A stretch of DNA of 64,000 nucleotides from JBMOOG01 sp049324535 (GTDB lineage: Bacteria; Pseudomonadota; Alphaproteobacteria; Rhodobacterales; Rhodobacteraceae), in the NCBI GenBank assembly GCA_049324535.1, contig JBMOOG010000007.1, positions 1-64,000 of the forward strand, written 5' to 3'. Shown piece by piece: positions 52,771 to 61,030 of the stretch (its first letter is position 1; each line of letters starts with the position of its first letter). A program made the translations under genes and the position numbers. The notes beneath the pieces are model-generated. The model was not told the DNA's origin. It worked only from the letters and a program-made list of their open reading frames with translations, and did not search any database.

Positions 52771-53390
52771 CTAGGCGAAGGCCCGCGCGATCGCCCAGAG
52801 CCCGAAACCCGCCATCACCAGCCCCGACACCGCCGAGACCGCGCGCGCAAAGCCCGCAGCCGCCTGCGGGCCAGCGCCACGGCGCCGGAGAGGACCACCC
52901 ACCACAGGAGCGATCCGAGCAGGACCCCCGCGACCACCACCGCCGCGCTCGGCGAGTCGGGCGTCGCCGCCAGCCCCAGTCCCGCGAAGATGGCGGCAAA
53001 GCTCAGGATCGTCGCCGGGTTCGCAAGCGTCAGCGCGAAGGTCGTGGCGAGCGTCGCGCCGAGCCCCGGACCGGCCGAGGCCGCGACCGGACGCGCGGGC
53101 GCGGCCGTGACCGCCGCGTGCAGGTTGCCCAGCGCGAGCCAGAGCAGGAACGCCCCGCCCGCAAGCGCGACCGGGGCCTCGATCCGCGCCAGCGTCGCGG
53201 CAAAGGCCCCGAAGCCCGCGGCCGCCAGTGCGGCATAGAGCGCATCCGCCAAAGCCGTGCCAAGCCCCCCGGCCACGCCCGCCGCAAAGCCCCGCTCGAG
53301 CGTGCGGCTGATGCAGAGCGCCCCGATCGGGCCAAGCGGCGCGGCGATGGCAAGCCCCATCGCGACCGCCTTGAGGAACAGAAGGATCAT
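52771..53390 (-). pseudogene. LysE-family amino acid exporter, frameshifted near the 3' end
   Basis: The first about 175 residues read as a normal LysE/RhtB exporter (FLKAVAMGLAIAAPLGPIGAL, ISRTLERGFAAGVAGGLGTA, FALTLANPATILSFAAIFAG, then VVLSGAVALARRRL). In this frame the protein ends early at 52815, but the expected last transmembrane helix (SAVSGLVMAGFGLWAIARAFA-type) reads in another frame down to 52771. The shift lies within 52845-52880, at a perfect 8-bp hairpin (52852-52871). It may be a real mutation or a sequencing error in the stem. It overlaps the Lrp stop by ATGA. Confidence 0.75.
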
Positions 53391-53842
53391 GACGCCGCCA
53401 CCGGCGCGTAGGGGGCGGACTTGACCGAGGACAGGGCAAGCAGCGTCTCGGTCCGCGCGACGAGGCCGCGCGCCTTCAGATCGTCGAGGAACGGCTCGAG
53501 CCCGGCCAGCTCCGCGAGCCGAAGATGCACGATATAGGACCAGGGTCCGGTGACATGATGGCATTCGGTGATCGCCGCATGGCCGGCCGCGAAGGCGCGG
53601 AACTCGGCCTCGCGCCCGTCGCGCAGCGCGACGAACAGGATCGCCAGCACGCCCGCACCCAGCTGGACGGGGTCGGCATCCAGCGTGAAGCGCCGGATCG
53701 CGCCCTCGCGGACCAGCCGCTTCAGCCGGTCGTTGACCGAGGACGCGGCCAGCCCCGCCCGCTCGCCGACATCGGCCAGGGAGCGGCGTGCATCGGCCGC
53801 AAGGCTTTCGATGATAATCCGGTCAATCTCATCCATGACCAT
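53387..53842 (-). CDS. Lrp/AsnC-family transcriptional regulator
   Basis: A 151-residue regulator: winged helix at residues 3-60 (DEIDRIIIESLAADARRSLAD, GLAASSVNDRLKRLVREGAI) and a RAM effector domain with ILFVALRDGREAEF and VTGPWSYIVHLRL. Either the ATG at 53842 or the one at 53836 could be the start. It is coupled to lysE (ATGA) and divergent from a PLP decarboxylase, a layout in which an Lrp protein senses an amino acid and controls its export and breakdown. Confidence 0.92.
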   Translation of the reverse strand: MVMDEIDRIIIESLAADARRSLADVGERAGLAASSVNDRLKRLVREGAIRRFTLDADPVQLGAGVLAILFVALRDGREAEFRAFAAGHAAITECHHVTGPWSYIVHLRLAELAGLEPFLDDLKARGLVARTETLLALSSVKSAPYAPVAAS

Positions 53843-53960
53843 GATTCCAACGCTTAATCACTAAATTCACCGCATATCATTCGGAATCGACGCGGCGCAA
53901 CCCCGCCCTTGCGCCCGCCGCGGCGGCATGGTCACATCCCGCCGCTTCGAAAGGACGGAC

Positions 53961-55340
53961 ATGGACCACGACGATCTCTGCCACTGGTCGAAAGTCGCCG
54001 CCGACTGGGTGCGCGGCTACCACGCCGGTCTGCGCGACCGGCCGGTGCGGGCGCAGACCGCGCCCGGCGCGACCGCCGCGCAACTGCCCCCGGCCCCGCC
54101 CGAGACGGCCGAGCCGGTCGAGACCATCCTCGCCGATTTCGACCGCATCGTGCCGCCGGCCATGACCCATTGGCAGCACCCGCGCTTCTTCGCCTATTTC
54201 CCCGCGAACGCGGCCCCCGCCTCGATGCTGGCCGAGCAGCTCGCCAATGCGATGGCGGCCCAGGCCATGCTCTGGCAGACCGCCCCGGCGGCGACCGAGA
54301 TCGAGGCGGTGATGGTGCGGTGGATGGCGCAGGCGCTGGGCCTGCCCTTCACGCAGGGGACCATCCACGACAGCGCCACCACCGCGACGCTCTCGGCGGT
54401 CCTGACCATGCGCGAGCGCGCGCTCGGCTGGGCGGGCAACGCCCAGGGCCTCGCGGGTGGGCCGCCCCTGCGCATCTACGCCTCGGACCAGACGCATTCC
54501 TCGGTCGACAAGGCGGTGCGCATCGCCGGGATCGGGCAGGAGAACCTGGTGAAGATCCCCACCACGCTGGCCGGCGCGATGAAGCCCGCGGCGCTGGCCG
54601 GCGCGATCGCGGCGGACCGCGCCGCCGGTCTCAGGCCCGCCGGGGTCGTCCTGTGCGCCGGCGGCACCTCGGTCGGGGCCTTCGACCGCATCGCCGAGAC
54701 CGTCGCCGTCGCGCGGCAGGCCGGTCTTTACACGCATGTCGATGCGGCCTGGGCCGGCTCGGCGATGATCTGCCCCGAGTTCCGCCCGCTCTGGGACGGC
54801 GCCGACCGCGCCGACAGTCTGGTGATGAACCCGCACAAGTGGCTCGGCGCGCAGTTCGACTGCGCGATCCAGTTCCTGGCCGATCCCGAGCCGCAGATCC
54901 GCACGCTCGGGCTTCGGCCCGACTATCTCCAGACCCCCGGACAGGACGCGATCGTCAATTTCAACGAATGGACGGTCCCGCTCGGCCGCCGGTTCCGGGC
55001 GCTGAAGCTGTGGTTCGTGCTGCGCGCCTACGGGCTCGAGGGCCTGCGCGCGCGCATCCGCAACCATGTGGCCTGGGCGGGCGAGCTGGCCGAGGCGGTG
55101 GCCGGGATCCCCGGCGTCACCCTCACCTCGCCGCCCTCGCTGTCGCTCTTCTCCTTCGCGCTGGCCGACGACGCGGCGACCGAGGCGCTGCTGGCGCGCA
55201 TCAACAACGACGGGCGCGTCTATCTCACGCAGACCCGCCACCGGGGCCGCTTCGTGATCCGCGTGCAGGTCGGCCAGTTCGACTGCACGCGCGACGACGT
55301 GATGACGGTGGCCACCGTCCTGCGCGAGCTTCTGGGCTGA
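53961..55340 (+). CDS. Group II PLP-dependent decarboxylase (aromatic-amino-acid decarboxylase family)
   Basis: A 459-residue decarboxylase. AMTHWQHPRFFAYFPANAAPA is the substrate-domain signature, GTIHDSATTATLSAVLTMRER follows, THVDAAWAGSAMICPEF has the cofactor-binding Asp and MNPHKWLGAQFDCAIQF carries the PLP Lys. Family substrates are tryptophan, tyrosine, DOPA or phenylalanine; which one cannot be told here. The ATG at 53961 with an AAGGA ribosome site is used. It is divergent from lrp-lysE, 118 bp away. Confidence 0.9.
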   Translation: MDHDDLCHWSKVAADWVRGYHAGLRDRPVRAQTAPGATAAQLPPAPPETAEPVETILADFDRIVPPAMTHWQHPRFFAYFPANAAPASMLAEQLANAMAAQAMLWQTAPAATEIEAVMVRWMAQALGLPFTQGTIHDSATTATLSAVLTMRERALGWAGNAQGLAGGPPLRIYASDQTHSSVDKAVRIAGIGQENLVKIPTTLAGAMKPAALAGAIAADRAAGLRPAGVVLCAGGTSVGAFDRIAETVAVARQAGLYTHVDAAWAGSAMICPEFRPLWDGADRADSLVMNPHKWLGAQFDCAIQFLADPEPQIRTLGLRPDYLQTPGQDAIVNFNEWTVPLGRRFRALKLWFVLRAYGLEGLRARIRNHVAWAGELAEAVAGIPGVTLTSPPSLSLFSFALADDAATEALLARINNDGRVYLTQTRHRGRFVIRVQVGQFDCTRDDVMTVATVLRELLG

Positions 55341-55346
55341 CGCGCG

Positions 55347-55376
55347 CCGGGGGGCGCGGTCGCCCGCGCCCCCCGG
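55347..55376. terminator. Bidirectional hairpin between convergent genes
   Basis: Perfect 13-bp arms CCGGGGGGCGCGG (55347-55359) and CCGCGCCCCCCGG (55364-55376) with a 4-base loop, between the convergent decarboxylase and outer-membrane protein genes. No T-tract, but the stem is very stable in both directions. Confidence 0.6.
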
Positions 55377-55400
55377 TCGTTCCGGTTCGACACCGCCCGG

Positions 55401-56003
55401 TCAGAAGTTGAACGAGGCCCCGACCTGCACGGTGGTGGGGTTGATGTTCACCCCGGTCTTGTCGAAGTCCTTGAAGCGGTGGGCAAGGACCTCGCCACCG
55501 ACCGTCCAGCGATCGTTCAGCGCGTAGTCCACCCCCAGCCCGCCGAAATAGCCGGTGTCGCTGCGGCTCACGCCCGCGAGCCGCGCATCGGCGTAGGCGG
55601 CACCTACCGCGACATAGGGCATCCAGCGGCCCATGTCGGCGCCCACCCTGGCCTCGAGCTTGGTCATGTTGCGGAACCGGTCGCCCGCGCCGATGTCGAG
55701 GTTGCCGGTGTCGTAGGACAGCTTGCCGCCCAGAACCCAGCCGCCGAAATCGTACTGATAGCCGGCATGCACGCCGCCCAGCGCGCCGTCGCCATCGACG
55801 GTGCCCGAGCCGTTGACCTTGCCCCAGCCGAGCTGGGCGCCGGCAAAGCCGCCCGTCCAGTCACGCCCGGCCACCACGGTGGGCGCCGGGGCGACCGTCA
55901 CCGCGGGCTCGGCGACCGGCGCGGCGTAGCCCCCGGCCAGCGCCGGCGTGGCGGCTGTGCCCACCAGCAGTGCCCCGGTCAGGGCGGTTGCGATCCTGTT
56001 CAT
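55401..56003 (-). CDS. Outer-membrane beta-barrel protein (Opa/Omp25-like)
   Basis: A 200-residue protein with a Sec signal peptide (ATALTGALLVGTAATPALAGG, cleaved near residue 23), a Pro/Ala/Val-rich linker and alternating strands: WTGGFAGAQLGWGKVNGSG, GGVHAGYQYDFGGWVLGGKL, YFGGLGVDYALNDRWTVGGE. It ends in VQVGASFNF with the C-terminal Phe expected by the BAM machinery. Eight strands fit the length. Function unknown; such proteins are often abundant surface proteins. Confidence 0.9.
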   Translation of the reverse strand: MNRIATALTGALLVGTAATPALAGGYAAPVAEPAVTVAPAPTVVAGRDWTGGFAGAQLGWGKVNGSGTVDGDGALGGVHAGYQYDFGGWVLGGKLSYDTGNLDIGAGDRFRNMTKLEARVGADMGRWMPYVAVGAAYADARLAGVSRSDTGYFGGLGVDYALNDRWTVGGEVLAHRFKDFDKTGVNINPTTVQVGASFNF

Positions 56004-56289
56004 GTCTCTCTCCTTCGGTTGCCGGTTCTTGCGGACCGGTCGTCATCGACGCGCTGCTCGGCGCGCGGGTTCCGGGCCAGGATGCCGGACCTCCGCCATC
56101 CAGCTAGCGATGCCTCGCCGCCTGCCAAGACCCCCCTCACGGCGGAGTGAAAACAGGTCGCGGGAAGATGAAGGCGAGCGGCGGAAAGCGGCGCGCAGGC
56201 GCGTGGCGCGCCGTCCGGGGCGGCGGGATCCCGCCGGGGCTGGACAGGGCGCCCGCGACGCGCCACAGATCGTGCAAGGGGGAAGAGCC

Positions 56290-57036
56290 ATGCAGATCGA
56301 CGGATTGCGCGTGATCGTGACCGGTGCGGCCTCGGGGCTGGGCGCGGCCACCGCGGCCGCGCTCGGCCGGGCCGGGGCGCGGGTGGCCCTCCTCGACCGC
56401 GACGGGGACGGCGCCCGGGCCTCGGCCGCCGCGATCGAGGGCTTCGCGGCCACCTGCGACGTGACGGACGAAGATTCGGCCACCGCCGCGGTCGAGGCGG
56501 CGGCGGCGGCCTTCGGCGGCATCGACGCGCTGGTGAACTGCGCCGGCATCGCCACCGGCGAGCGCGTCGTCGGCCGCGAAGGGCCGCACCGGCTCGAGAG
56601 TTTCCAGCGCACCGTCGCCATCAACCTGACCGGCAGCTTCAACATGCTGCGCCTTGCGGCCGCGGTCATGGCGCGCAATCCGGGGCCGGAACGCGGCGTC
56701 ATCGTCAACACCGCCTCGATTGCCGCCTTCGACGGCCAGAAGGGCCAGGCGGCCTACGCGGCCTCGAAGGCCGGCATCGCCGGGATGACGCTGCCGCTCG
56801 CACGCGATCTCGCCAGCCAGGGCATCCGGGTCTGCGCCATCGCCCCCGGCATCTTCGCCACGCCGATGCTGGCCGGGCTTCCGGCCGAGGTGCAGGAAAG
56901 CCTCGCCGCCGAGGTCACCTTTCCCCGCCGGCTGGGCGATCCGGCCGAGTTCGCGGCCCTGGTCCGGTTCATCCTCGAATGCGGCTACCTCAACGGCGCG
57001 GTCATCCGCCTCGACGGCGCCCTGCGGATGCGCTGA
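56290..57036 (+). CDS. SDR-family 3-hydroxyacyl-CoA dehydrogenase type II-like enzyme
   Basis: A 248-residue short-chain dehydrogenase: VTGAASGLGAATAAALG (NAD site), LVNCAGIATGERVVGREGPH, the Ser in NTASIAAFDGQKGQAAYAASK with Tyr and Lys, and GIRVCAIAPGIFATPMLAGLP. The last two segments and the PHRLE insertion fit the HSD17B10/type-II 3-hydroxyacyl-CoA dehydrogenase group of fatty or branched-chain acid oxidation. The start at 56290 was chosen over a long non-conserved upstream frame. It overlaps the next gene by one base. Confidence 0.88.
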   Translation: MQIDGLRVIVTGAASGLGAATAAALGRAGARVALLDRDGDGARASAAAIEGFAATCDVTDEDSATAAVEAAAAAFGGIDALVNCAGIATGERVVGREGPHRLESFQRTVAINLTGSFNMLRLAAAVMARNPGPERGVIVNTASIAAFDGQKGQAAYAASKAGIAGMTLPLARDLASQGIRVCAIAPGIFATPMLAGLPAEVQESLAAEVTFPRRLGDPAEFAALVRFILECGYLNGAVIRLDGALRMR

Positions 57037-57632
57037 TGGCACGGCAGAACCGGGTGCTGCCCACGGGCGCGATCGTGGCCCATCCGGCGCGCGGCCTCTT
57101 CATGGGCAACCGCGGCTGCCTGCACGACGCCGGGGGCCGCATCGTCCGGCACGCCCGCGGGCGGCGCTGGATCTGCTGTCTGACCGCCTTCCGCGGCCGG
57201 CGGCGGCCCCTGATGCGCCCGGGGCACTACACCGAGCTCTTCTTCCTCGACGAGGCGGTGGCGCTCGCCGCCGGGCACCGGCCCTGCGCCGAATGCCGGC
57301 GCGCCGATTACGAGGCCTTCCGCGACGCCTGGGTCGCGGCCTTGGGCGGCCCGCGGCCCGCGGCCGATGCGATCGACCGCGCGCTCGACGCCGACCGCGG
57401 CGGCCCGGCGCCCGGGCCCGTCGCCGCCGCCAGCCTGCCCGAGGGCGCCTTCGCCCGCGACGCGCAGGGCGCACTGCTTCTCGTCTGGCGCGCGCGTCTG
57501 CGGCCCTTCACGCCGGACGGTTACGGGCCGCCCGCGCCGGTCGCGGGCACGGTCTCGCCCCTCACCTCCCGGACGATCCGGGCGGCTCTCGCCGCGGGCT
57601 ACCGGCCCCGCGTCCACGACAGCGCGTCCTGA
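57036..57632 (+). CDS. Conserved protein of unknown function with a CxxC-containing motif
   Basis: A 198-residue protein translated from an ATG that shares one base with the upstream stop (57034-57038). Visible features: VLPTGAIVAHPARGLFMGNRG, RRWICCLTAFRGRRRPLM, GHYTELFFLDEAVALAAGHR and the motif PCAECRRADYEAFRDAW, which resembles a small metal-binding site. Arg and Cys are rich, and there is no signal or membrane segment. I do not recognise a function; the coupling to an SDR suggests a metabolic or DNA-linked accessory role. Confidence 0.7.
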   Translation: MARQNRVLPTGAIVAHPARGLFMGNRGCLHDAGGRIVRHARGRRWICCLTAFRGRRRPLMRPGHYTELFFLDEAVALAAGHRPCAECRRADYEAFRDAWVAALGGPRPAADAIDRALDADRGGPAPGPVAAASLPEGAFARDAQGALLLVWRARLRPFTPDGYGPPAPVAGTVSPLTSRTIRAALAAGYRPRVHDSAS

Positions 57633-57648
57633 CCGCAGCCCCGCGCCG

Positions 57649-57700
57649 CTTCTTCTTCGCCGAAATACCCTCGGGGGGTGCGGGGGGCAGACAGCCCCCC
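57649..57700 (-). repeat. Dispersed intergenic repeat, copy F (subtype 1)
   Basis: On the minus strand: hairpin GGGGGGC/GCCCCCC (57682-57688 with 57694-57700), then GGTATTT (57669-57663), three variable bases (cgg) and CGAAGAAGAAG (57659-57649). It points away from the leftward dehydrogenase gene and runs directly into the assembly gap region. Confidence 0.8.
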
Positions 57701-57703
57701 CGG

Positions 57704-57827
57704 CCCCCCCCCCCCCCCCCCCGGAGCCCGGGGAGTACCAGTAAGTGGGNNNNNNNNNNCCCCGCGCGGCGTGCTCGTCGCCCCGCGGGGGGGGGGGGGG
57801 GGGGGGGCCCCCCCCCCCCCCCCCCCC
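57704..57827. other. Assembly gap (10 N) flanked by homopolymer runs
   Basis: 19 C (57704-57722), an AT-containing fragment, 10 N (57750-57759), then 21 G (57787-57807) directly followed by 20 C (57808-57827). The G/C runs next to a repeat hairpin are unlikely to be real and should be treated as assembly artefact. The true distance between flanking genes is unknown. Confidence 0.9.
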
Positions 57828-57848
57828 GCCCCGCCCCCGCCCCCCCGG

Positions 57849-59291
57849 TCAGCCGTGCTTGACCATGACGTGGCGCACCACGCTGTAGTCCTCGAGCGCG
57901 TAGGACGACAGGTCCTTGCCATAGCCCGACTGCTTCAGCCCGCCGTGCGGCATCTCGCTCACCAGCATGAAATGGGTGTTGACCCAGGTGCAGCCGTAGC
58001 GCAGCCGCGCAGCCGTCTCCATCGCCCGGCCCACGTCGCGGGTCCAGACCGAGGACGCCAGGCCATAGTCGCTGTCGTTGGCCCATGCGACCGCCTCCTC
58101 GACATCCGAGAAGGGGGTGATCGACACCACCGGGCCGAAGACCTCGCGCCGCACGATCTCGTCGGTCTGACGGGCGCCCGCGACCACGGTCGGCTGGTAG
58201 TAGAAACCCTCGTTGCCCAGCACCTTGCCGCCGGTGGTGATCTCGATATGCGGCTGCTCGCGGGCGCGCTCGACGAAGCTTGCCACCCGGTCGCGCTGGC
58301 GCAGCGAGATGAGCGGCGGGATCTCGTTTTTGCTGTCGTCGTCAAGCCCGAGCCGGATCGAGGCCACCGCCGAGGAGAGGTCCGCCACGAGGTTGTCGTA
58401 GACCTTGCGCCCGGCATAGATGCGGCAGGCCGCCGTGCAGTCCTGCCCGGCGTTGTAGTAGCCGAAGGCCCGCAGCCCCTCGACCACCGCGCCGATGTCC
58501 GCATCGTCGAAGACGACGACCGGGGCCTTGCCGCCCAGTTCCAGATGGGTGCGCTTCACGGTCTTGGCTGCCGCGTCCAGCATCTTGCGGCCCGTCGCCA
58601 CGTCGCCGGTGAGCGAGATCATGTCCACGCCCGGATGGTTGATGAGGTAGTTGCCGACCGTGCCGCCCTGCCCCGGCAGGATGTTGACGACGCCGGGCGG
58701 CAGTTCCTCGGCGAGGATGCGCGCCAGCTTCAGCGCGGTCAGCGGCGTCTGCTCGCTGGGCTTGAACACCACGCAGTTGCCCGCGCCGACCGCCGGGGCA
58801 AGCTTCCAGGCCATCATCATCAGGGGATAGTTCCAGGGCGCGATCGAGGCCACGACGCCGACGGCATCGCGCCGGATCATCGAGGTGTGGCCCGCAAGGT
58901 ATTCGCCCGCGACCGCGCCGGTCTGGCAGCGCACCGCGCCCGCGAAGAAGCGGAAGCAGTCAACGATCGCCGGCAGCTCGTCGTTCGTGGCGGCGTTGAT
59001 CGGCTTGCCGCAGTTCAGCGCCTCGAGCGCGGCAAAGCCCGCCGCCTCGGCCGCGATCCGGTCGGCGATGCGGTGAAGCGCCGCGGAGCGTTCCACCGGC
59101 GTCGTGCGCGACCAGCCGGCGAAGGCCGCGCGCGCCGCCGCCACCGCCCGGTCGATCTGGTCGGTCGAGGCCTCGGGCACCTCGACGATCAGCCCGCCCG
59201 TGCGCGGGTTCAGGACCTTTTCCGCGGTTTCCTGGCCCTTCTCGAAACGGTCGCCGATCAGCAGATCGGTGTCATAGGCGGCGCGGGTCAT
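57849..59291 (-). CDS. patD: Gamma-aminobutyraldehyde dehydrogenase
   Basis: NAD-dependent aldehyde dehydrogenase of 480 residues, oxidising 4-aminobutanal from putrescine to GABA. FEKGQETAEKVLNPRTGGLI opens it, APWNYPLMMMAWKLAPAVGAG is the cofactor loop, LELGGKAPVVVFDDADI has the catalytic Glu and YYNAGQDCTAACRIYAG the catalytic Cys. This QDCTAACR form and the neighbouring ABC transporter match E. coli YdcW/PatD rather than betaine aldehyde dehydrogenase, though the two families are close. It is the last gene of the ydcSTUVW-like operon. Confidence 0.85.
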   Translation of the reverse strand: MTRAAYDTDLLIGDRFEKGQETAEKVLNPRTGGLIVEVPEASTDQIDRAVAAARAAFAGWSRTTPVERSAALHRIADRIAAEAAGFAALEALNCGKPINAATNDELPAIVDCFRFFAGAVRCQTGAVAGEYLAGHTSMIRRDAVGVVASIAPWNYPLMMMAWKLAPAVGAGNCVVFKPSEQTPLTALKLARILAEELPPGVVNILPGQGGTVGNYLINHPGVDMISLTGDVATGRKMLDAAAKTVKRTHLELGGKAPVVVFDDADIGAVVEGLRAFGYYNAGQDCTAACRIYAGRKVYDNLVADLSSAVASIRLGLDDDSKNEIPPLISLRQRDRVASFVERAREQPHIEITTGGKVLGNEGFYYQPTVVAGARQTDEIVRREVFGPVVSITPFSDVEEAVAWANDSDYGLASSVWTRDVGRAMETAARLRYGCTWVNTHFMLVSEMPHGGLKQSGYGKDLSSYALEDYSVVRHVMVKHG

Positions 59292-59310
59292 CTCTTGCTC
59301 CCTGATGGTG

Positions 59311-60120
59311 TCACTTGGCGGCCCCGGCGGTCTCGTCGCCGCCGCGGGTCAGGTAATAGGCCAGAAGGATCGGCACGAAGGTCGCGGCGAAGACCACCAT
59401 CGCGACCACGTTGGTCACCGGCCGCTGGCGCGGGCGGACCAGTTCGTTCAGCATCCAGATCGGCAGCGTCGATTGCTGGCCCGCGGTGAAGGTGGTCACG
59501 ATCACCTCGTCGAAGGACAGCGCGAAGGCCAGCATGCCCCCCGCCAGCAGCGCCGAGCCGAGGTTCGGCAGCACCACATGGCGGAAGGTCTGCCAACCCG
59601 AGGCGCCGAGGTCGGCCGAGGCCTCGAGCATCGACCCCGACAGGCGCCGGAACCGGGCCACGGCGTTGTTGTAGACGATGACGATGCAGAAGGTCGCGTG
59701 CCCGAGCACGATCGTCCAGGTCGAAAACGGGATGTCGGCGATGGCGAAGGCCGACCGCAGGCTCATGCCGGTGATGATCCCCGGCAGCGCGATCGGCAGC
59801 ACCACCAGAAGCGACACCGCGTCGCGCCCGAAGAAGCGCGCCCGCGCCATCGCGGCGGCGGCGAGCGTGCCCAGCACCAGCGCCATCGCCGTCGAGATCA
59901 GCGCCACGCGGAGCGACAGATAGAGGGGCGGCCAGACGTCCTCGCGCGCCCAGGTGACGGCGAACCATTTCGTGGTCAGGCCCGGCGGCGGAAACTGGTA
60001 GCTGCGGTCCTCGGTGGTGAAGGCGTAAAGGAAGATCAGCAGGATCGGCAGGTGCAGGAACAGAAGCCCCCCGACGGCGGCGGCGGTCAGCGCAAAGGGG
60101 GGACGGGCGTCAGAGCGCAT
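59311..60120 (-). CDS. ydcV: Polyamine-type ABC transporter permease (YdcV-like)
   Basis: A 269-residue inner-membrane permease with about six transmembrane segments. The ATPase-contact EAA loop is EASADLGASGWQTFRHVVLP. FLHLPILLIFLYAF at the N-terminus and LSFDEVIVTTFTAGQQSTLP are typical of PotC/YdcV. It overlaps the other permease by 11 bp and lies 19 bp upstream of patD. Confidence 0.92.
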   Translation of the reverse strand: MRSDARPPFALTAAAVGGLLFLHLPILLIFLYAFTTEDRSYQFPPPGLTTKWFAVTWAREDVWPPLYLSLRVALISTAMALVLGTLAAAAMARARFFGRDAVSLLVVLPIALPGIITGMSLRSAFAIADIPFSTWTIVLGHATFCIVIVYNNAVARFRRLSGSMLEASADLGASGWQTFRHVVLPNLGSALLAGGMLAFALSFDEVIVTTFTAGQQSTLPIWMLNELVRPRQRPVTNVVAMVVFAATFVPILLAYYLTRGGDETAGAAK

Positions 60121-61030
60121 CGAAGGCCCCCATCCGCCGCGCCACCGTCAGGTAGACGAGCATGATCGCGATGGGCACGACGGCAAAGGCCGCGGCAAGC
60201 GGGATGTTGCCCGCGGTGCCCTGCAGCGTGTAGACCGCCTGCCCGATGAAGAACCGCCCCGACCCGATGATCTGCGGGATGATGTAGTCGCCGAGCGTCA
60301 GCGAGAAGGTGAAGATCGACCCGGCGACCACCCCCGGCAGCGCCAGTGGCAGGATCACCGACCAGAAGGTGCGCCAGCCCCCGGCGCCGAGATCGGCCGA
60401 GGCCTCGATCAGCGAATTCGGCACGCGCTCCAGCGCGGCCTGCATCGGCAGGATCATGTAGGGCAGCCAGACATAGACGAAGACAAGGAAGGTGCCGATG
60501 TAGCTCGTCGACAGCGACGAGCCGCCGATCACCGGCAGGGCGAGGATACCGTCCAGCACCGATCCCGCGCCGATGCCGGTCGCGGCCCAGGTGATGATGC
60601 CCTCCTTGGCGAGGATCATCTTCCAGGCATAGACCTTGACCAGATAGGACGACCACAGCGGCAGCATGATGCCGAGGTAGAAGGCCGCCTTCCAGCGGCC
60701 CTTCGCGTAACGGGCGGCAAAATAGGCGATCGGAAAGGCCAGGACGACCGAGGCCAGCGTCACCGCCGCCGCCATCGTCACCGTGCGAACGATCACGTCG
60801 GCGTTCGAGGGGACCAGGAGTTCCGCATAGGTCTTGAGCGTGAACTCGGGCACGACGACGCCCGAGAATTCGTCGATCGAGTAGAAGCTCTGCAGCAGAA
60901 GCGCGACAAGCGAGCCCACATAGACCACCGCCAGCCACAGAAGCGGCGGCGCCAGCAGCGCGGCGGTCAGCAGCCACGGGCGGCGCCAGAGCGCCGCGCC
61001 GATGCCCCGTGCGGCGGGTGCCGTGCTCAT
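60110..61030 (-). CDS. ydcU: Polyamine-type ABC transporter permease (YdcU-like)
   Basis: A 306-residue permease with six predicted transmembrane segments. The EAA loop is EASADLGAGGWRTFWSVILP. The N-terminal periplasmic loop (LLQSFYSIDEFSGVVVPEFTLKTY) is characteristic of PotB/YdcU. It overlaps the ATPase gene by 4 bp and the second permease by 11 bp, so the two permeases are produced together. Confidence 0.92.
   Translation of the reverse strand: MSTAPAARGIGAALWRRPWLLTAALLAPPLLWLAVVYVGSLVALLLQSFYSIDEFSGVVVPEFTLKTYAELLVPSNADVIVRTVTMAAAVTLASVVLAFPIAYFAARYAKGRWKAAFYLGIMLPLWSSYLVKVYAWKMILAKEGIITWAATGIGAGSVLDGILALPVIGGSSLSTSYIGTFLVFVYVWLPYMILPMQAALERVPNSLIEASADLGAGGWRTFWSVILPLALPGVVAGSIFTFSLTLGDYIIPQIIGSGRFFIGQAVYTLQGTAGNIPLAAAFAVVPIAIMLVYLTVARRMGAFDAL

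Noticed and set aside
56004..56289. tRNA or small RNA gene in the largest intergenic gap
   Set aside because: No cloverleaf, conserved GTTC loop with matching arms, or terminator-bounded unit was found on either strand.
57787..57827. G21-C20 perfect palindrome as a regulatory hairpin
   Set aside because: Adjacent to 10 N and another homopolymer, so it is most likely an assembly artefact.
57293..58086. Long frames reading through the N gap on both strands
   Set aside because: They consist of translated homopolymers and unknown bases and overlap a well-supported dehydrogenase gene.
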